Source: Gordonia spumicola
GTDB lineage: Bacteria; Actinomycetota; Actinomycetes; Mycobacteriales; Mycobacteriaceae
DNA: 64,000 nt
Reading direction: 5' to 3'
NCBI RefSeq assembly: GCF_009932475.1
Contig: NZ_BJOV01000001.1
Location: forward strand, 248,001-312,000
This document shows positions 42,763 to 52,994 of the stretch, one piece after another. A program made the translations under genes and the position numbers. Every line of letters starts with the position of its first letter. The stretch's first letter is position 1. The notes beneath the pieces were generated by a model. It saw nothing but the letters and a program-made list of their open reading frames with translations, had not been told where the DNA came from and made no database searches.

Positions 42763-44273
42763 ATGACGAACATTGAACTTCCCGACAATGCGCTGGACCT
42801 CGTGCGGTTGCAGGACGAGGTCGCGCAGAAGCTCGCCACGGTGTCGCTGGCCCGGCTGTCCGACCGGGAACTGCTCGTGGCCTCCGAGGTCAATGAGCGG
42901 TCCAACCGCCGCGGTGTCGGCGTGGATGCCCGCCTGTTTGCCGAGGTCTCTCAGCGTGGTGCGTACCGTCTTGCCGGGTCGCAGATGCCCGGCAAGTACT
43001 TGGAAGGCCAGTTGCGGTTGTCGGCGCGGGCCCGCAAACAGCGGACCGACGCCGCATTGTGCCTGAGTTCGTTGGTCGCCTTCTCCGGTGAACCGCTCGA
43101 CCCGACCCTCCCGGCCACTGCAGGCGCCGTCGCGGATGGTGACCTGTCGCTCGACCACGTTGCGGAGATCGTCGACGTCATCGACGCGATCCCAGCTGCT
43201 ATTCCTGCCGATGTGAAGGCCCGTGCCGAAGCAGAGTTGGCCGGGGTGGCGCGGACGTTGACTCCCGAGCAGACCCGGGCCGCGGGCAAGCGGATCTCGC
43301 TCACCTCGACCCTGATGGGGAGTTGACCGACGACACCGACCGGGCCCGCACCCGTGGCGTGACTCTCGCCCCGCAGGATCGGCGGCTCATGTCGGCGATC
43401 AGCGCGAAGCTGACCCCGGCGGCCCGCGCCAAACTCGAAGCGCTGCTCGTGTCATGGGCGGCGCCGGGGATGAACAGTCCCGACGACGAGCAGTCGCCGT
43501 CCGGATCATCCGCGAACGTCGACCCCGACGCCCTCGCCGCAGCCGCCGAACGCGACACTCGTTCCCAGTCCCAGCGCAATCACGACGCACTCGAAGCGAT
43601 GTGGACGTTCCTGATCGCCAACGGCGGCCTCGGCGAGGGCACGTCGCTGTCGTCGCAGTTGGTGGTGACCGCGTCGCTGGATGATCTCGAATCCCGCTCG
43701 GGTGTCGCGACCACCGCGACCGGGACTCGTCTGCCGGTCAAGGATCTCGTCGAGATCGCCGGCGATGCGACCCCGTGGTTGGAGGTGTTCGCCACCGCGT
43801 CCGCACAGGTTCTGTACCTCGGACGCGGCAAACGCTTCGCCTCCAAGGCGCAGCGGCTCGCATTGTTCGGCCGCGATCGTGGCTGCACCGCGCCCGGATG
43901 CACCGTCCCGTGGTCGCGGACCCAAGCGCATCACATGCCCGACTGGCAGGACGGCGGCCCCACCGACATCGACCACCTCGGTGGAGCGTGCGGAGGCCAC
44001 AACCGCAGCGTGGACACCAAGCCCGGCGGATGGGAGACCACCATCCTCCAGTCCGGTCCCTTCACGGGCCGGGTCGGGTGGCGACCCGCCGGCTCGAATG
44101 AGCCGTGGAAGGTCAATCACGCCCTGCAGCCGGAGAAGATCCTCCCGACGTTCGGCGATCGGGTCACCGCGTCCGGATCGGCCGTCGAGAAATGGCTCGC
44201 CTGCCGAATCCCGGCCCCACCTCCGGGTCCGCCCGTCCCGCCGGGGACGGATGTGGTGCGGTACCCCGCCTGA
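42763..44273 (+). pseudogene. DUF222/HNH endonuclease (13E12 family), split by a frameshift
   Basis: The first part (ATG 42763, GGGAGG upstream) encodes a DUF222 domain ending ...LTPEQTRAAGKRISLTSTLMGS at a stop near 43324. In the next frame, from GATGGGGAG at about 43314, the sequence continues as DGELTDDTDRARTRGVTLAPQDR, the natural continuation in this family, through a C-terminal HNH motif (GCTAPGCTVPWSRTQAHHMPD... and HNRSVDTKPGGWE). Adding one C to the CCC at 43310-43312 would give one frame of about 503 residues. So a single-base loss, real or a sequencing error, breaks the gene. The downstream half might still be made from TTG 43323. These genes are repetitive in mycolata genomes and their function is unclear. 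Confidence 0.85.
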
Positions 44274-44289
44274 CAAGGGTCAGGCGGGG
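44264..44289. terminator. Bidirectional hairpin between the HNH and MFS genes
   Basis: CCCCGCCTGAC, loop AAGG, GTCAGGCGGGG: an 11-bp perfect stem. The stop codon of the HNH reading frame (44271-44273) lies inside the left arm. It sits between two convergent genes and can serve both. There is no long T tract on either side, common for actinobacterial terminators. Confidence 0.7.
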
Positions 44290-44303
44290 ACACCGTCATG
44301 CGT

Positions 44304-45560
44304 TCACTCCGTCTGTACCCGGCCACCCAGCTGGTCTTCGAGGTAGCGGGGACGGCAGATGACCCATGCGCCGCACAGCATCACCGCAGTCATCCCCGTG
44401 AGCAGGATGAACGGCGTTCCCCATCCGTCGCTGACGTCGTGGAGGACTCCGAACAGCATCGGACCGGCGCAGGCCAACAGGTACCCGACGCCCTGGCCGA
44501 AGCCCGAGAGCGACGCAGATGTGGAACTGCTGCGGGTGCGGACGTTGATCAGGGTCAACGCCATCGGGAAGGTGGTCGGGCCGAGGCCGCACAGGACGGC
44601 CCACAGCACCGGAGCCGACAGGGGAGCCCACATCAGTCCCGCGAAACCGGAGAGCCAGCACGCGGCGAACAGGACGGTGAACCCGAACGGATTCGCGAAG
44701 CGCGTGCACAGCCACGGCGCGACGAGAGTCGCGGCGAGGCCGACGCCGGAGAACACGGCGACCATGCTTCCGCCGAGCGATTCGCTGCCGCCCGCATCGC
44801 GCATGATCTTCGGCATCCAGGTGAACATCGCGTACGTGCAGGCCGAGGTCATGCCGAACATCAATGTGAGGCCCCACGCCATCGACGTCCGCCACACCGG
44901 GACGTGTGCGCCTTCGGTGACGGGCGCGTCGTCGGTCGATCGGCGCGCCGCCGCCCGACGTTCCTTGACGACCCAGATCCACGGGCCGAGTGCGGCGAGA
45001 GGGAACAGGGCCCAGATGCCGAGCGAGGTCCGCCAGTCGGTCGCGTCGGCGAGCGGGATCGCGACGGCGGCGGGAATGACGGTGCCCATCTGCACGAACA
45101 CGATGTACAGGGTGCTGATCGGTGCGATCCGGTCGGAGAAGTAGCGCTTCACGAGCGGCGGGATCAGGATGTTGCCGACGCCCATGCCGAACAGTGCGAC
45201 GCACGACAGCAGGATCAGCGTGATCACGTTCTGGCTCAGTGACCGGGTGGCGATGCCGACACCGGTGATGATCACCGCGGCCAACGTGACCTGCTCGATG
45301 CCGAACCGGCGTCCGAGCGCGGGGGAGACGATGCCGGCGACGCCGAAGGTCAGGGTCGGGATCATGCCGAGGAGTCCGGCGATCGTGTCGCCGAAGCCGA
45401 TGTCGTCGGAGATCCGCCCGAGCAGGGGCGTCAGCGACGTGACCGCGGTCCGCAGCGTGAACGCGAACACGACGATGGCGAGGAGAGTCACGATGCGGCC
45501 GCGCCACATGCGCGGCAAGGTCGTCGGTGCGATGGTCGCGGGCGGAGCGGTCGCAGTCAT
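44304..45560 (-). CDS. MFS transporter, CynX/NimT-like
   Basis: A 418-residue major-facilitator protein with about 12 membrane spans, beginning MTATAPPATIAPTTLPRMWRGRIVTLLAIVVFAF. The region LRTAVTSLTPLLGRISDDIG and the interior SPALGRRFGIEQ fit the cyanate/nitroimidazole (CynX/NimT) subfamily. ATG at 45560 is favoured over the frame opening at 45596, since the extension covers the short divergent promoter. It diverges from a GntR regulator over 55 bp, a typical regulator-transporter pair. The substrate is unknown. Confidence 0.85.
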   Translation of the reverse strand: MTATAPPATIAPTTLPRMWRGRIVTLLAIVVFAFTLRTAVTSLTPLLGRISDDIGFGDTIAGLLGMIPTLTFGVAGIVSPALGRRFGIEQVTLAAVIITGVGIATRSLSQNVITLILLSCVALFGMGVGNILIPPLVKRYFSDRIAPISTLYIVFVQMGTVIPAAVAIPLADATDWRTSLGIWALFPLAALGPWIWVVKERRAAARRSTDDAPVTEGAHVPVWRTSMAWGLTLMFGMTSACTYAMFTWMPKIMRDAGGSESLGGSMVAVFSGVGLAATLVAPWLCTRFANPFGFTVLFAACWLSGFAGLMWAPLSAPVLWAVLCGLGPTTFPMALTLINVRTRSSSTSASLSGFGQGVGYLLACAGPMLFGVLHDVSDGWGTPFILLTGMTAVMLCGAWVICRPRYLEDQLGGRVQTE

Positions 45561-45615
45561 GCCGAAATCATAGGATGAATGGTCGAATCGGAGCAATGTG
45601 TTTTAGGCTGCAGTC

Positions 45616-46281
45616 GTGGAGACCATCAAGCGGCAGAGCCTGATCGCGCAGGTGACCGAGCAACTGCGTGCCGAGATCGCGTCGGGTCGCTGGACTGTCG
45701 GGCAGCGGATCCCCACCGAGCCCGCGCTGTGCGAGATGACCGGCACCGCCCGGAACACGGTGCGCGAGGCCGTCCAGTCGTTGGTGCACGCAGGACTGTT
45801 GGAGAGGCGTCAGGGGTCGGGCACATACGTGATCGCCACCGACGAGCAGGAGGTCGTGTTCACCGACTTCTTCGCGGGTGCCCGCAGGCGTGACCTCATG
45901 GAACTGCGCGAGGCCCTCGAGGTGACCGCCGCGGGCCTGGCCGCCCGTCGCCGCGACGCCGACGACGTCCGCGCGCTCCGCGATGCGCAAGAGATCCGCA
46001 ATCGCGTCTGGGCCGACGTCGTCGACGCCGACGCGGCCGTCGAGACCGACACCCGCCTGCATCGGGCCATCGTCGCGGCCAGTCACAACGAGGTCTATCT
46101 GGAGTTCTACGACTCCCTCCTCCCTGCGCTGAGGCAGTCCGTCGCCCAGCAGGGCGTGGTCGGCGGGCCGTCGTACAGCGATCTGCACGATGCGGTGGTC
46201 GAGGCCGTGATCGACGGGGACGAGGTCGCGGCCCGCGACGCGGCCCGCGACCTGCTCGTCGGGGTCGCGGAGTTCGACTGA
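45616..46281 (+). CDS. GntR-family regulator (FadR subfamily) of the MFS gene
   Basis: A 221-residue regulator with the winged-helix start SLIAQVTEQLRAEIASGRW and PALCEMTGTARNTVREAVQ. The FCD domain has DTRLHRAIVAASHN and LHDAVVEAVIDGD. The GTG start at 45616 leaves only 55 bp to the divergent MFS gene, so it likely controls both. It is more distant from the two GntR proteins at 28459 and 30541 than they are from each other. Confidence 0.87.
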   Translation: METIKRQSLIAQVTEQLRAEIASGRWTVGQRIPTEPALCEMTGTARNTVREAVQSLVHAGLLERRQGSGTYVIATDEQEVVFTDFFAGARRRDLMELREALEVTAAGLAARRRDADDVRALRDAQEIRNRVWADVVDADAAVETDTRLHRAIVAASHNEVYLEFYDSLLPALRQSVAQQGVVGGPSYSDLHDAVVEAVIDGDEVAARDAARDLLVGVAEFD

Positions 46282-46335
46282 TCGCCGTCGGGCATCGGGC
46301 GTTCATGCGCCGTTCGACCGGCGCTGTCAATGATT

Positions 46336-46364
46336 TTGACCTCGGTAAATCCGGGCGGTAGAGT
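46336..46364 (+). promoter_or_regulatory. SigA-type promoter of the str operon
   Basis: TTGACC (46336-46341), a 17-base spacer, and TAGAGT (46359-46364) form a good housekeeping promoter. It gives an rpsL leader of roughly 265 bases. The 356-bp gap 46282-46637 otherwise holds short hairpin-forming stretches (for example GGCGCAAACGCGCC near 46500) and AAGGAG ahead of rpsL. No gene is seen in it. Confidence 0.7.
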
Positions 46365-46637
46365 ATTTCGTCGGTGCCTGCCCACGGTAGGTGCTGCCCT
46401 CGATCGGGTCGGCGACGACAACACCGAACGAGGGTGTCGCGAATCCGCGCGTGCGTGTCTGACACGCCCGACCTCGGGGTAGCGATTCCATAGTTGACCG
46501 GCGCAAACGCGCCGGTGGGGCGAGTTGCGGACATCGCTCGGAGCGTGCAAATGCGACACCGAGTGAAGTGCCCGGAGCACCAACCGCGACTACACATCGG
46601 ACCGGCGGGAGCCGGCCCACAAGGAGAAAAGAACTCA

Positions 46638-47009
46638 GTGCCAACGATCAACCAGCTGGTCCGTAAGGGCCGCAAGGACAAGGCGTCGATCAAGAAGACC
46701 GCCGCCCTCAAGGGAAGCCCGCAGCGTCGCGGCGTGTGCACGCGTGTGTACACCACCACCCCGAAGAAGCCGAACTCCGCACTCCGCAAGGTCGCCCGTG
46801 TGCGCCTGACGAGTGGCGTCGAGGTCACCGCCTACATTCCCGGCGAGGGCCACAACCTGCAGGAGCACTCGATGGTGCTCGTCCGCGGCGGTCGCGTGAA
46901 GGACCTCCCCGGTGTTCGTTACCGCATCATCCGCGGCTCGCTCGACACCCAGGGTGTCAAGGACCGCAAGCAGGCTCGCAGCCGCTACGGCGCCAAGAAG
47001 GGAAGCTAA
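46638..47009 (+). CDS. rpsL: 30S ribosomal protein S12
   Basis: A 123-residue S12, starting at GTG with AAGGAG 12 bases upstream. It begins [21 protein letters not shown]43 (in [13 protein letters not shown]) and K88 (in [12 protein letters not shown]) are both lysine, the streptomycin-sensitive form. S12 shapes the decoding centre of the small subunit. It opens the str operon. Confidence 0.98.
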   Translation: MPTINQLVRKGRKDKASIKKTAALKGSPQRRGVCTRVYTTTPKKPNSALRKVARVRLTSGVEVTAYIPGEGHNLQEHSMVLVRGGRVKDLPGVRYRIIRGSLDTQGVKDRKQARSRYGAKKGS

Positions 47010-47012
47010 GTC

Positions 47013-47483
47013 ATGCCTCGTAAAGGACCCGCTCCCAAGCGCCCGCTGATCAACGACCCGGTCTACGGTTCGCCGCTGGTCACCCAGCTCGTCAACAAGA
47101 TCCTGCTGGACGGCAAGAAGTCGACCGCCGAGCGCATCGTGTACGAAGCCCTCGAGCAGGCTCGTGAGAAGACCGGCACCGACCCGGTCGTCACCCTCAA
47201 GCGTGCGCTCGACAACGTCAAGCCCACCCTCGAGGTCAAGAGCCGCCGCGTCGGCGGCGCCACCTACCAGGTGCCGATCGAGGTCAAGCCGGGCCGCGCG
47301 AACACCCTCGCACTCCGCTGGCTGGTGACGTTCAGCCGTCAGCGCCGTGAGAAGACCATGGTCGAGCGTCTCGCCAATGAACTGCTCGACGCGTCGAACG
47401 GTCTGGGCGCCTCGGTCAAGCGTCGCGAGGACACCCACAAGATGGCCGAAGCCAACCGCGCATTCGCCCACTACCGTTGGTGA
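47013..47483 (+). CDS. rpsG: 30S ribosomal protein S7
   Basis: A 156-residue S7 starting [20 protein letters not shown], which nucleates assembly of the 30S head by binding 16S rRNA. Only 3 bp separate it from rpsL. The [14 protein letters not shown] segment is characteristic. A 98-bp gap with a strong hairpin separates it from fusA. Confidence 0.98.
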   Translation: MPRKGPAPKRPLINDPVYGSPLVTQLVNKILLDGKKSTAERIVYEALEQAREKTGTDPVVTLKRALDNVKPTLEVKSRRVGGATYQVPIEVKPGRANTLALRWLVTFSRQRREKTMVERLANELLDASNGLGASVKRREDTHKMAEANRAFAHYRW

Positions 47484-47500
47484 CCTTCTAGGATCCCCGG

Positions 47501-47527
47501 CCGCCGGAGACTCACAGTCTCCGGCGG
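47501..47527. terminator. 12-bp hairpin between rpsG and fusA
   Basis: CCGCCGGAGACT, loop CAC, AGTCTCCGGCGG: a perfect 12-bp stem with a 3-base loop, 18 bases after the rpsG stop. No T tract follows. It may be a partial terminator or an RNA-processing or stability element inside the str operon that sets the ratio of ribosomal proteins to elongation factors. Confidence 0.6.
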
Positions 47528-47581
47528 ACTGGCATCCTGGAAAACCACAGTCTTCAGTCCGAACTCTTCCGAAGGAACCAC

Positions 47582-49699
47582 ATGGCACAGGAAGTGCTCA
47601 ACGACCTCAACAAGGTCCGCAACATCGGCATCATGGCGCACATCGACGCCGGTAAGACGACGACGACCGAGCGAATCCTGTTCTACACCGGTGTGAACTA
47701 CAAGATCGGTGAAACCCACGACGGTGCATCGACCACCGACTGGATGGAGCAGGAGAAGGAACGCGGCATCACGATCACGTCCGCGGCGGTCACCTGTTTC
47801 TGGAACAAGAACCAGATCAACATCATCGACACCCCCGGCCACGTCGACTTCACGGTCGAGGTCGAGCGTTCGCTCCGCGTCCTCGACGGCGCCGTCGCCG
47901 TCTTCGACGGCAAGGAAGGCGTCGAGCCGCAGTCCGAGCAGGTCTGGCGTCAGGCCGCCAAGTACGACGTCCCCCGCATCTGCTTCGTCAACAAGATGGA
48001 CAAGATGGGCGCGGACTTCTACTTCACCGTGCAGACGATCATCGATCGTCTGGGCGCGAAGCCGCTCGTCCTGCAGCTCCCGATCGGTGCCGAGGACGAC
48101 TTCGTCGGCGTCGTCGACCTCCTCGAGATGCGCGCACTGGTGTGGCCGGGCGACGCCAAGGGCGACGTCACGATGGGCGCCTCGTACGAGGTGCAGGAGA
48201 TCCCCGCCGATCTCGCCGACAAGGCCGCCGAGTACCGCGAGAAGCTGCTCGAGACCGTCGCCGAGTCCGACGACGCGCTGATGGAGAAGTACTTCGGTGG
48301 CGAGGAGCTCTCCATCGAGGAGATCAAGGGCGCCATCCGCAAGATGACCGTCAACTCCGAGCTCTACCCGGTGCTGTGCGGCTCTGCGTTCAAGAACCGC
48401 GGTGTGCAGCCGATGCTCGACGCCGTGATCGACTTCCTGCCGACTCCGCTGGACATCGGCGAGGTCCACGGTCACGCCGTCAACAACGAAGAAGAAGAGC
48501 TGATCCGCAAGCCCAGCAAGGACGAGCCGTTCTCGGCTCTGGCCTTCAAGATCGCGGCTCACCCGTTCTTCGGCAAGCTGACCTTCGTCCGCGTCTACTC
48601 GGGCATGGTGGAGCCGGGCACTCAGGTGCTCAACGCCACCAAGGGCAAGAAGGAGCGCATCGGCAAGCTCTTCCAGATGCACGCCAACAAGGAGATGCCC
48701 GTCGACGACGCGGTGGCAGGCCACATCTACGCGATGATCGGCCTCAAGGACACCACGACCGGCGACACCCTGTGTGCCACCGACTCGCCGATCGTCCTCG
48801 AGTCGATGACGTTCCCGGACCCGGTCATCAACGTCTCCATCGAGCCGAAGACCAAGGCCGACCAGGAGAAGCTGGGCACCGCGATCCAGAAGCTCGCCGA
48901 AGAGGACCCGACCTTCTCGGTCAACCTCGACGAGGAGACCGGCCAGACCGTCATCGGCGGCATGGGCGAGCTCCACCTCGACATCCTCGTGGACCGCATG
49001 AAGCGCGAGTTCAAGGTCGAGGCCAACGTCGGCAAGCCGCAGGTCGCGTACCGTGAGACGATCCGCAAGACCGTCGAGAAGCACGAGTACACCCACAAGA
49101 AGCAGACGGGTGGCTCGGGCCAGTTCGCCAAGGTCATCGTCAAGCTCGAGCCGCTGGTCGACGCCGAGGACGGCGCGACCTACGAGTTCGCGAACGCCGT
49201 CACCGGCGGTCGCGTCCCGCGCGAGTACATCCCGTCGGTGGATGCGGGCGCGCAGGACGCGATGCAGTACGGCGTCCTGGCCGGCTACCCGCTAGTCAAC
49301 CTGAAGTTCACTCTCCTCGACGGTCAGTACCATGACGTCGACTCGTCGGAGATGGCCTTCAAGATCGCCGGTGCGCAGGCTCTCAAGGAGTCCGCACGCA
49401 TGGCGCAGCCCGTCATCCTGGAGCCGATCATGGCCGTCGAGGTCACGACTCCGGAGGACTACATGGGCGACGTCATCGGCGACCTGAACTCCCGCCGTGG
49501 TCAGATCCAGGCCATGGAGGAGCGCAGCGGTGCTCGAGTCGTCAAGGCTCAGGTCCCGCTGTCGGAGATGTTCGGCTACATCGGCGACCTTCGGTCGAAG
49601 ACTCAGGGCCGTGCAAACTACTCCATGGTCTTCGACTCGTACGCTGAAGTTCCGGCGAACGTGTCGAAGGAGATCATCGCCAAGGCGACCGGCGAGTAA
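47582..49699 (+). CDS. fusA: Translation elongation factor G
   Basis: A 705-residue EF-G. The P-loop is AHIDAGKT (residues 19-26), the second GTPase motif is DTPGHVDF, and the guanine motif is NKMDKMG. It drives translocation of the ribosome with GTP. GAAGGA lies 7 bases before the ATG. Length and all five domains are normal. Confidence 0.98.
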   Translation: MAQEVLNDLNKVRNIGIMAHIDAGKTTTTERILFYTGVNYKIGETHDGASTTDWMEQEKERGITITSAAVTCFWNKNQINIIDTPGHVDFTVEVERSLRVLDGAVAVFDGKEGVEPQSEQVWRQAAKYDVPRICFVNKMDKMGADFYFTVQTIIDRLGAKPLVLQLPIGAEDDFVGVVDLLEMRALVWPGDAKGDVTMGASYEVQEIPADLADKAAEYREKLLETVAESDDALMEKYFGGEELSIEEIKGAIRKMTVNSELYPVLCGSAFKNRGVQPMLDAVIDFLPTPLDIGEVHGHAVNNEEEELIRKPSKDEPFSALAFKIAAHPFFGKLTFVRVYSGMVEPGTQVLNATKGKKERIGKLFQMHANKEMPVDDAVAGHIYAMIGLKDTTTGDTLCATDSPIVLESMTFPDPVINVSIEPKTKADQEKLGTAIQKLAEEDPTFSVNLDEETGQTVIGGMGELHLDILVDRMKREFKVEANVGKPQVAYRETIRKTVEKHEYTHKKQTGGSGQFAKVIVKLEPLVDAEDGATYEFANAVTGGRVPREYIPSVDAGAQDAMQYGVLAGYPLVNLKFTLLDGQYHDVDSSEMAFKIAGAQALKESARMAQPVILEPIMAVEVTTPEDYMGDVIGDLNSRRGQIQAMEERSGARVVKAQVPLSEMFGYIGDLRSKTQGRANYSMVFDSYAEVPANVSKEIIAKATGE

Positions 49700-49888
49700 C
49701 CACTCGTCTGCCACCTCGGCGGAACCACGCCGGTCGATCTGATCGGGACGGCGTGAACAACTCGATCCTCGGTGGGCGACGCTAATCGTCGCCCATCGGG
49801 GGATCATAAGAAGCCTCTCCGCGAATGCGGAGAACCCATACGACTGTCGGGAACCACCCGGCACTCTTACAGTCCAGGAGGACACAAA
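49700..49888 (+). promoter_or_regulatory. tuf leader with two hairpins
   Basis: The 189-bp fusA-tuf gap can form two small stem-loops: TGGGCGAC/GTCGCCCA (49773-49780 with 49788-49795) and TCTCCGC-GAAT-GCGGAGA (49816-49833). The second may act as a leader structure and the gap may hold a tuf promoter, but no clear -35/-10 pair stands out. CCAGGAGG lies 8-9 bases before the GTG. Confidence 0.4.
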
Positions 49889-51079
49889 GTGGCGAAGGCG
49901 AAGTTCGAGCGGACCAAGCCGCACGTGAACATCGGCACCATCGGTCACGTCGACCACGGCAAGACCACCACCACGGCTGCCATCACCAAGGTCCTGGCCG
50001 ACCAGTACCCGGACCTGAACGAGAGCTTCGCTTTCGATCAGATCGACAAGGCGCCTGAGGAGAAGGCTCGTGGTATCACGATCAACATCTCCCACGTCGA
50101 GTACCAGACGGAGAAGCGTCACTACGCTCACGTCGACGCTCCGGGTCACGCCGACTACATCAAGAACATGATCACCGGTGCTGCCCAGATGGACGGCGCG
50201 ATCCTGGTCGTGGCCGCCACCGACGGCCCGATGCCGCAGACCCGTGAGCACGTCCTCCTGGCTCGCCAGGTCGGCGTTCCCTACATCCTCGTCGCACTGA
50301 ACAAGGCCGACATGGTCGACGACGAAGAGATCATGGAACTCGTCGAGATGGAGGTCCGCGAACTGCTGGGCGCTCAGGAGTTCGACGAGGACGCACCGGT
50401 CGTTCCGATCTCGGCGCTGAAGGCGCTCGAGGGCGACGAGAAGTGGGTCAAGTCGATCCAGGACCTGATGGCTGCCGTCGACGAGTCGGTTCCGGACCCC
50501 GTCCGCGAGACCGAGAAGCCCTTCCTCATGCCCGTCGAGGACGTCTTCACGATCACCGGTCGTGGCACCGTCGTCACCGGTCGTGTCGAGCGTGGCGAGA
50601 TCAACGTCAACGCTGAGGTCGAGATCGTCGGTATCCGCGAGAAGTCGCAGAAGACCACCGTCACCGGCATCGAGATGTTCCACAAGCTCCTCGACTCGGC
50701 TCAGGCAGGCGACAACGCCGGTCTGCTGCTCCGTGGCCTGAAGCGTGAGGACGTCGAGCGCGGCCAGGTCATCGTCGCTCCCGGCACCACGACCCCGCAC
50801 ACCGAGTTCGAGGGCCAGGCGTACATCCTGTCGAAGGACGAGGGCGGCCGCCACACCCCGTTCTTCAACAACTACCGTCCGCAGTTCTACTTCCGCACCA
50901 CGGACGTGACCGGCGTCGTCACCCTCCCCGAGGGCACCGAGATGGTCATGCCGGGCGACAACACCGAGATGAGCGTCGTGCTCATCCAGCCGGTCGCCAT
51001 GGATGAGGGCCTGCGCTTCGCTATCCGCGAGGGTGGCCGCACCGTCGGTGCCGGCCGCGTCACCAAGATCATCAAGTGA
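49889..51079 (+). CDS. tuf: Translation elongation factor Tu
   Basis: A 396-residue EF-Tu starting with GTG ([20 protein letters not shown]). GTP motifs are GHVDHGKT (19-26), DAPGHADY and NKADMVDD. It carries aminoacyl-tRNA to the ribosome. A strong AGGAGG supports this start over the in-frame ATG at 49772. It ends the operon at a clear terminator. Between stop and terminator the 8-base unit GATCAAGT is repeated. Confidence 0.98.
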   Translation: MAKAKFERTKPHVNIGTIGHVDHGKTTTTAAITKVLADQYPDLNESFAFDQIDKAPEEKARGITINISHVEYQTEKRHYAHVDAPGHADYIKNMITGAAQMDGAILVVAATDGPMPQTREHVLLARQVGVPYILVALNKADMVDDEEIMELVEMEVRELLGAQEFDEDAPVVPISALKALEGDEKWVKSIQDLMAAVDESVPDPVRETEKPFLMPVEDVFTITGRGTVVTGRVERGEINVNAEVEIVGIREKSQKTTVTGIEMFHKLLDSAQAGDNAGLLLRGLKREDVERGQVIVAPGTTTPHTEFEGQAYILSKDEGGRHTPFFNNYRPQFYFRTTDVTGVVTLPEGTEMVMPGDNTEMSVVLIQPVAMDEGLRFAIREGGRTVGAGRVTKIIK

Positions 51080-51120
51080 TCAAGTGATCAAGCTCTGACC
51101 CAGCGTCAGAACTCTGGGAA

Positions 51121-51159
51121 CCCCGCTCCGACTTCGGTCGGAGCGGGGTTTTCTGTTTT
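51121..51159 (+). terminator. Intrinsic terminator after tuf
   Basis: CCCCGCTCCGAC, loop TTCG, GTCGGAGCGGGG (51121-51148), followed by TTTTCTGTTTT (51149-51159). A 12-bp perfect stem with a stable UUCG-type tetraloop and a T-rich tail makes this the best intrinsic terminator in the window. Confidence 0.92.
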
Positions 51160-51171
51160 AGGCTTACCGGC

Positions 51172-51984
51172 ATGTTCTCCGGTGCATTCCTCCGTGCTTT
51201 CGCCAAGTCGCTCGCGTTCATGCTGCTGTGCGGTGCCGTGGGGCCCGCGTTCCTGATCATCTACTTCCTGATGGGCGACGAGGGCCCGTCGTGGATGCTG
51301 TGGAACGGCATCGGCTGGACGGCGGTCGACGTGATCGCCGCATACGCTTTCGCTCGGTACTCGGTGAACAGTTCGGCCCGGACCGCGGTGTTGAAAGCGA
51401 CCGGAGTGCCGGGCATCGGTCACATCGTGGGGATGCGCGAGACGAACATGGAGATCAATGACCGCCGTGTCGTGGAGTTCACGTTGCGCGTCACAGGCCC
51501 GCGCGTCACCGAATTCACCACTTCGCTGAGGTTCCCGATGCCGGTGACCGCGACGCCTGCCATCGCCAAGGGCATGTTCGGCGTGTTCGTCTCCGCGGAT
51601 CAGACGAAGGTCGACATCGACTGGGACGCGACCGGTCTGTACATCGGTTCGATGCCCGCCACGTTCGAATCGTCCGAAGACGGGCAGACCTATGATCTGA
51701 CCGGCAACGCCGAAGCATTAGTTCAGGTGATCGATGTGCTGCGCCGCAACGGCATCTCCCTCGACGCAATGGTCGACGTCCGGAACGACCCCGCGGTCCG
51801 CGACGAGGTGATGGCGATCGTGCGACGGTACGCGGTGGCATCACCGCCCATGACCAAGGGACAGCCTGCTGACGGGCGCACCCTCAGCCAGCGTCTCACC
51901 GAGCTCGACGGCCTCTTTGCGGGCGGCCGCATCACGCGCGAGGAGTACGAACGTCTCCGCGGGAAGGCGATCGACGAGTACTGA
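51172..51984 (+). CDS. Membrane protein with C-terminal SHOCT domain
   Basis: A 270-residue protein. Two membrane spans lie at about 10-35 and 43-63. A soluble beta-rich region of about 130 residues follows, then a C-terminal SHOCT-type short domain (LSQRLTELDGLFAGGRITREEYERLRGKAI). SHOCT domains are common at the ends of actinobacterial membrane proteins and may aid oligomerisation. The function is not known. The start lies right after the tuf terminator tail, 12 bp away, so its promoter must be within or before the terminator region. Confidence 0.75.
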   Translation: MFSGAFLRAFAKSLAFMLLCGAVGPAFLIIYFLMGDEGPSWMLWNGIGWTAVDVIAAYAFARYSVNSSARTAVLKATGVPGIGHIVGMRETNMEINDRRVVEFTLRVTGPRVTEFTTSLRFPMPVTATPAIAKGMFGVFVSADQTKVDIDWDATGLYIGSMPATFESSEDGQTYDLTGNAEALVQVIDVLRRNGISLDAMVDVRNDPAVRDEVMAIVRRYAVASPPMTKGQPADGRTLSQRLTELDGLFAGGRITREEYERLRGKAIDEY

Positions 51985-51988
51985 CGTC

Positions 51989-52936
51989 TCAGACGGTGAC
52001 CGGCCGCTCCTCTGTGGCGGGGCGTTCCCCGAGCTTCACCACGATGACGCCGACGATGATGAGCCCGCCGCCGATCAGTTGGATCGCGGCGGGCACCTCG
52101 GCCAGGAAGATCCAGGCCGCCACGACGGCGGCGAGCACTTCGGCGAGGGCGACGAAGGAGGCGAGGCGCGGTCCGAGCCTACGGACCGCGGCGATCCCGG
52201 TCGCGTAGGCGAGGGCCGCGGTGATCAGGCCGAGGACCGCCATCGGTATCCACCAGGGGACCGTCGACCCGGCGAGCCGGACGTCGTCGGTCGATGTCGA
52301 CATGGGTAGGACGCCGACCGCGCCGGACAGTCCGAGGATCGCCGCGGCCGACAGCAGTCCACCCGCGGCCATCGCGATGCCGGGAAGCCTGGTCTCCGCG
52401 TCGCCGGACATCACGAAGTAGCCGGCGGCGCCGATCATCGCGCCGAGAGCCCATGCGACGCCCGCGGCGTCCAGTGAGACCGCGCCGAATATCTGCAGCA
52501 CGAGGGTCAGACCCGCGGCCGACACGATGGCCCCGACGAGCGTGAAGGCGGTGGGACGCTGGCGGTGCCTGAGCCACATCCAGACGATGACGACCACCGG
52601 CGACGTGTACTCGATGAGAAGGGCCACAGCCACCTGCAGTGTCTGGACCGCGTAGAAGTAGCAGAGCTGGGGGACCGCGACGGCGACGACGCCGTACGCG
52701 ACCAGTGACCCGATCGCTCGCGGACCGCGCAGCAGGTCCCACTTGCCGCGCATCGCGACGACGGCGGGCAGCATCAGTGCCAGACCGCCGATCGTGATGC
52801 GCAGGGTCACGGCCGCCCCCGCCGACCATCCGGTGTCGAGGAGACTTCGGGCCATCGCGCCCGACAGGCCGAATGAACACGATGAGATCAGCGCGAACGC
52901 GATGCCCGCGGACAGGCGCGCCGTTTGACTGTGCAT
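51989..52936 (-). CDS. EamA/DMT-family transporter
   Basis: A 315-residue protein with about ten membrane spans in two repeated EamA halves, for example SCSFGLSGAMARSLLDTGWSAG in the first and AWALGAMIGAAGYFVMSG in the second. Family members export amino acids or other metabolites. Stop codons converge with the SHOCT gene (4-bp gap). It diverges from the hydrolase at 52995. Confidence 0.85.
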   Translation of the reverse strand: MHSQTARLSAGIAFALISSCSFGLSGAMARSLLDTGWSAGAAVTLRITIGGLALMLPAVVAMRGKWDLLRGPRAIGSLVAYGVVAVAVPQLCYFYAVQTLQVAVALLIEYTSPVVVIVWMWLRHRQRPTAFTLVGAIVSAAGLTLVLQIFGAVSLDAAGVAWALGAMIGAAGYFVMSGDAETRLPGIAMAAGGLLSAAAILGLSGAVGVLPMSTSTDDVRLAGSTVPWWIPMAVLGLITAALAYATGIAAVRRLGPRLASFVALAEVLAAVVAAWIFLAEVPAAIQLIGGGLIIVGVIVVKLGERPATEERPVTV

Positions 52937-52994
52937 TCAGTCAGTTTAGGGCCTCTGGGGGTCGATCCGCAGCCGGTGCGTCTACCGTGGACGA

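Noticed and set aside
51074-51093. A functional repeat in GATCAAGTGATCAAGTGATC after tuf
   Set aside because: Two to three copies of an 8-base unit just past the stop codon look like slippage; no further role can be argued.
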